DNA of 64,000 bases from Lachnospiraceae bacterium UBA3826. Lineage in GTDB: Bacteria > Bacillota > Clostridia > Lachnospirales > Lachnospiraceae. Shown here one piece after another: positions 61,634-64,000 of the stretch. The DNA is taken from NCBI GenBank assembly GCA_002393095.1, contig DGII01000036.1, positions 1 through 64,000 on the forward strand, given 5' to 3'. The stretch's first letter is position 1. Every line of letters begins with the position of its first letter. The translations under genes were made by a program, and so were the position numbers. A model generated the notes under the pieces. It searched no databases. It was given only the letters and a program-made list of their open reading frames with translations, and was not told the DNA's origin.

Positions 61634-62903
61634 ACAGTACAGAGTTCTAATAGCGGATGATGAACCCCTCGTCCAGATCGGACTTAAGTCCATGATGGGC
61701 AAGGGCTTCGACGAATATACCATAGTCGGGAGTGCCTCCAACGGCAAGGATGCCATGGATATGATAGAGAAGCTTCATCCCGACATAGTGATATCCGACA
61801 TCAAGATGCCCATTATGACAGGGCTTGAGCTTATAGAAAAGTCCGCGGAGAGATTCGGTCCTCTGCCGGTATTCATCATGCTTACAGCCTTCGAGGACTT
61901 CGAGATGGCAAGGCGTGCCCTGTCGGGGGAAGCCGTGGATTACCTTGTTAAGATCGAGTTATCCGCAGATACTCTTAAGAAGGCTTTGGAGCGTGCCGTA
62001 AAGCGTGTGAACGAGCACACTGCCTCAGGAGTTAAGTCCGGAAGCGGCGAGCTTCGTTCCATAGACGAATTCAGACAGAAGTTCGCCATCAAGATACTTA
62101 ATAATATCATAACCGACAGAGACACCTTCTTCACACAGGCTTGCGAGAATAAGATGGATCTCAGCTACAACCGATATATCGCTGTCTACGGCAAGCTGTG
62201 TGAGAGCGATGATATGAGCGAGGAGAAGCTTCTGACGCTCTATTCATCAACGCTTGGAATGACTGCGGATATATTGTCCAAGTATTCGCCCTGCTACGCC
62301 ATAGCCAATGATATGAAGCATTTTACATTTATCTTCTATTTTAACGAAGAGGAAGCCGTAGCCGATATCATGGAGCAGATACACGACGGTGTCGAGAATG
62401 CCATAGAGATGATAGAGAATTACTTCAATGTTGAGCTTCGCTTCGGCATAGGTACGGCCGTCTCCGACCCTATGGATATCCATACATCCTTCGAGGAATC
62501 CAAGACTGCCGAGGAGCACACCGATAAGGGTACTCCGATACGTCTATTCTCACATATAGTAGGTGCCAACCGCCGCTCCGGTAAGGATAAGCTTATAGCA
62601 TCCATACAGCAGTATATCGATGAGAACTTAGACGGCAGACTGCAATTATCCGAGGTGGCAGAGACCTTCGGTCTCTCCGGTGCATATCTTTCTTCCATAT
62701 TCAAGAAGAATACAGAGGTGGGATTCTCCGAATATGTATATACCAAGAAGATTGAGAAAGCCAAGGAGATGCTCCTTAACGACGATATGAAGATATACGA
62801 GGTGGCAGATGCGCTAAGCTTTGAATCAGCCTATTACTTCTCCAAGGTGTTCAAGAAGGTCGAAGGGGTGAGTCCCAGAGAATGGCTCAACTCTAAGCTG
62901 TAG
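61617..62903 (+). CDS. YesN-type response regulator with AraC DNA-binding domain
   Basis: The roughly 428-residue protein has a receiver (RVLIADDEPLVQIGLK, IVISDIKMPIMTG, VKIELS with Lys), a middle region with weak GGDEF-like pattern, and a C-terminal AraC double helix-turn-helix (DGRLQLSEVAETFGLSGAYL, MKIYEVADALSFESAYYFSK, GVSPREW). It should activate the flanking ABC transporter and glycosidase genes. The GTG at 61617 has GGAG 6 bases upstream; the ATG at 61626 (ATGAGTGA overlap with yesM) is the alternative. Confidence 0.9.
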   Translation: MDNMSEQYRVLIADDEPLVQIGLKSMMGKGFDEYTIVGSASNGKDAMDMIEKLHPDIVISDIKMPIMTGLELIEKSAERFGPLPVFIMLTAFEDFEMARRALSGEAVDYLVKIELSADTLKKALERAVKRVNEHTASGVKSGSGELRSIDEFRQKFAIKILNNIITDRDTFFTQACENKMDLSYNRYIAVYGKLCESDDMSEEKLLTLYSSTLGMTADILSKYSPCYAIANDMKHFTFIFYFNEEEAVADIMEQIHDGVENAIEMIENYFNVELRFGIGTAVSDPMDIHTSFEESKTAEEHTDKGTPIRLFSHIVGANRRSGKDKLIASIQQYIDENLDGRLQLSEVAETFGLSGAYLSSIFKKNTEVGFSEYVYTKKIEKAKEMLLNDDMKIYEVADALSFESAYYFSKVFKKVEGVSPREWLNSKL

Positions 62904-64000
62904 CCGCATAGAGCAGTATCCTGTAGCAGTCATGCTTCCATGCGATCCCAAGCCGCTCATCTGTGATCGGGCAGACGGATATGGCAGCCTTAGCTATACC
63001 ATATGCTTCTATCTCTGCCAGTTCCCCGATTCTTATCCTTATAGCATCACCCCGTAGCTTATCATCCGCCTTAAGCTCTGTTCCTTCGTATCCCGATGCA
63101 TCATCGGTCAGAATATCCATATTATCCGCATATACTCTGTATACTATCCCTGCCGTAGCAGCATCGGATATGCAAGCGCTGCCGGTCACACCGTCAGACT
63201 CACTGTCAAGGAGCTTTGGCTTCTCATATGACATAAGTGTCATAACAGGTATCAGTCCGGTGTCCTTGCTCTTGTCCGGGGCTGTGACTATTCTATCCTC
63301 AATCCTTATCTCCCTATTCTTATCAAAGGTTACCTCCCGTACCACACTCTTTATACGCTTATCATCATATGCCTTAGCCATGTCAAACCGCATGTATGCC
63401 CTATCCGGTGTAAGAGATACCTCCGTATCCGATGCCCCGTACTCCATGCCGTCACGCTGACATATATCCGGTTCCTTATACTGCCCGGATTCCGCAGCCG
63501 TATCTGTATCCGCGGCTGCTGTATATGTCTTGGGCTTTGCCCCATATTCCATGAAGTTTAACGTATTATGATAAGCCGACTGCATGGTCCAGATATCATA
63601 CCTGTCGGGAGAGAATGTCTTAGCCGTATATGTCTCCACGCCCAAGTCTATAAGCAAGGGCTTATTATCCTTATAGAGAGTTATGCTTCCCACATCATTG
63701 TGATTATGGCTGTCTCCGTTATTGCCCGCCTTGACCGCAAGAGTATAGTGATTGTCTCTTGCTATCATAAGACCAACACTTTCAAAGTACGAATCCTCTG
63801 CATGTACCTCTGTCACCTCATGTGCCATGACCTCATCATGATACATAAGCGTAAGCAGGTGATAGTATAGATTCTGTTCATCGAAGGCAAGCCTCTCCGT
63901 TGCGGTCAGGCTCTTGTAGTCCTTCGCCGTGAAGGATACATAAGCCTCATTATGCGTATGCACGGCATAGAGGTAATCCCTTACATCCCTGTGTCCGGGA
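62893..64000 (-). CDS. heparinase II/III-like protein, partial (C-terminal part)
   Basis: The gene runs off the right edge; reading is open to the last base. The visible 369 residues hold the heparinase II/III C-terminal domain: AVKAGNNGDSHNHNDVGSIT with the conserved His-Asn-His, LLIDLGVETYTAKTF and QSAYHNTLNF, followed by a beta-rich domain. Family members are uronate polysaccharide lyases or related glycan-active enzymes. It converges with yesN and overlaps it by 11 bases. A lyase here would generate the unsaturated ends that GH88 removes. Confidence 0.85.
   Translation of the reverse strand, partial: PGHRDVRDYLYAVHTHNEAYVSFTAKDYKSLTATERLAFDEQNLYYHLLTLMYHDEVMAHEVTEVHAEDSYFESVGLMIARDNHYTLAVKAGNNGDSHNHNDVGSITLYKDNKPLLIDLGVETYTAKTFSPDRYDIWTMQSAYHNTLNFMEYGAKPKTYTAAADTDTAAESGQYKEPDICQRDGMEYGASDTEVSLTPDRAYMRFDMAKAYDDKRIKSVVREVTFDKNREIRIEDRIVTAPDKSKDTGLIPVMTLMSYEKPKLLDSESDGVTGSACISDAATAGIVYRVYADNMDILTDDASGYEGTELKADDKLRGDAIRIRIGELAEIEAYGIAKAAISVCPITDERLGIAWKHDCYRILLYAATA

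Overview
The window looks like a chromosomal segment of a motile, anaerobic Clostridia of the Lachnospiraceae type (relatives of Butyrivibrio, Roseburia, Lachnospira). The grounds are the gene order flgM-flgN-flgK-flgK-flgL-fliW-csrA-flaG-fliD-fliS, strong GGAGG ribosome binding sites, Firmicutes-type sigmaA and sigma28 promoters, many hybrid histidine kinases, and a YesMN-regulated sugar ABC operon without its own ATPase. No rRNA, tRNA, CRISPR array, insertion sequence or prophage was seen. Genes are densely packed and no gene-free gap exceeds about 230 bases.

Layout. (1) 1-11945, minus strand: late flagellar operons (filament junction and cap proteins, chaperones, FlgM anti-sigma factor, FliW/CsrA switch), followed by a GT11 fucosyltransferase and the start of UDP-galactopyranose mutase. 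(2) 11986-21990, minus: six consecutive signalling genes with their own promoter (PAS kinase, Rec-HD-GYP, Rec, CheA-like kinase without a CheW domain, kinase-Rec-HPt, and a kinase-Rec-DegV fusion). (3) 22008-31214, minus: a ten-gene Mrp/Mbh-type cation/proton antiporter operon with four large NuoL/M/N-like subunits and no hydrogenase genes. (4) 31264-42351, plus: dut, then a Dlt-like cassette (adenylation enzyme, carrier protein, MBOAT acyltransferase, SGNH-like protein) joined to an asparagine-synthetase-type amidotransferase, then a membrane-anchored transglutaminase-like protein, an Asp/Glu racemase, a lipoprotein and a VanW-domain protein. (5) 42372-47151, minus: ptsI, an amino-acid-permease/hybrid-kinase fusion and an XRE regulator. 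(6) 47285-48775, plus: an oxidative-stress operon (glutathione peroxidase, TSCPD protein, OhrR-like repressor). (7) 48787-52821: a cyclic-di-GMP/phosphorelay module (HPt, Rec-GGDEF-EAL, and divergently Rec-HPt and tandem receivers). (8) 52825-64000: a locus for uronate-containing polysaccharide (DUF2264/GH154-like, GH88, two ABC permeases, binding protein, YesM/YesN, partial heparinase II/III-like protein).

How the parts may work together. Motility, surface modification and sensing dominate. FlgM, FliW and CsrA coordinate filament assembly. The phosphorelay genes lie immediately upstream of the flagellar operons and have no DNA-binding output. The best candidate for an undescribed system is the Dlt-like cassette with AsnB and a downstream racemase. 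The adenylation enzyme lacks the Cys that DltA uses to select D-alanine, which suggests that a different amino acid, perhaps Asp/Asn or one later amidated, is esterified to an extracellular polymer. A second candidate is the covalent fusion of a membrane hybrid kinase to a DegV lipid-binding domain. All functions are inferred from reading the sequence; no database search was possible.
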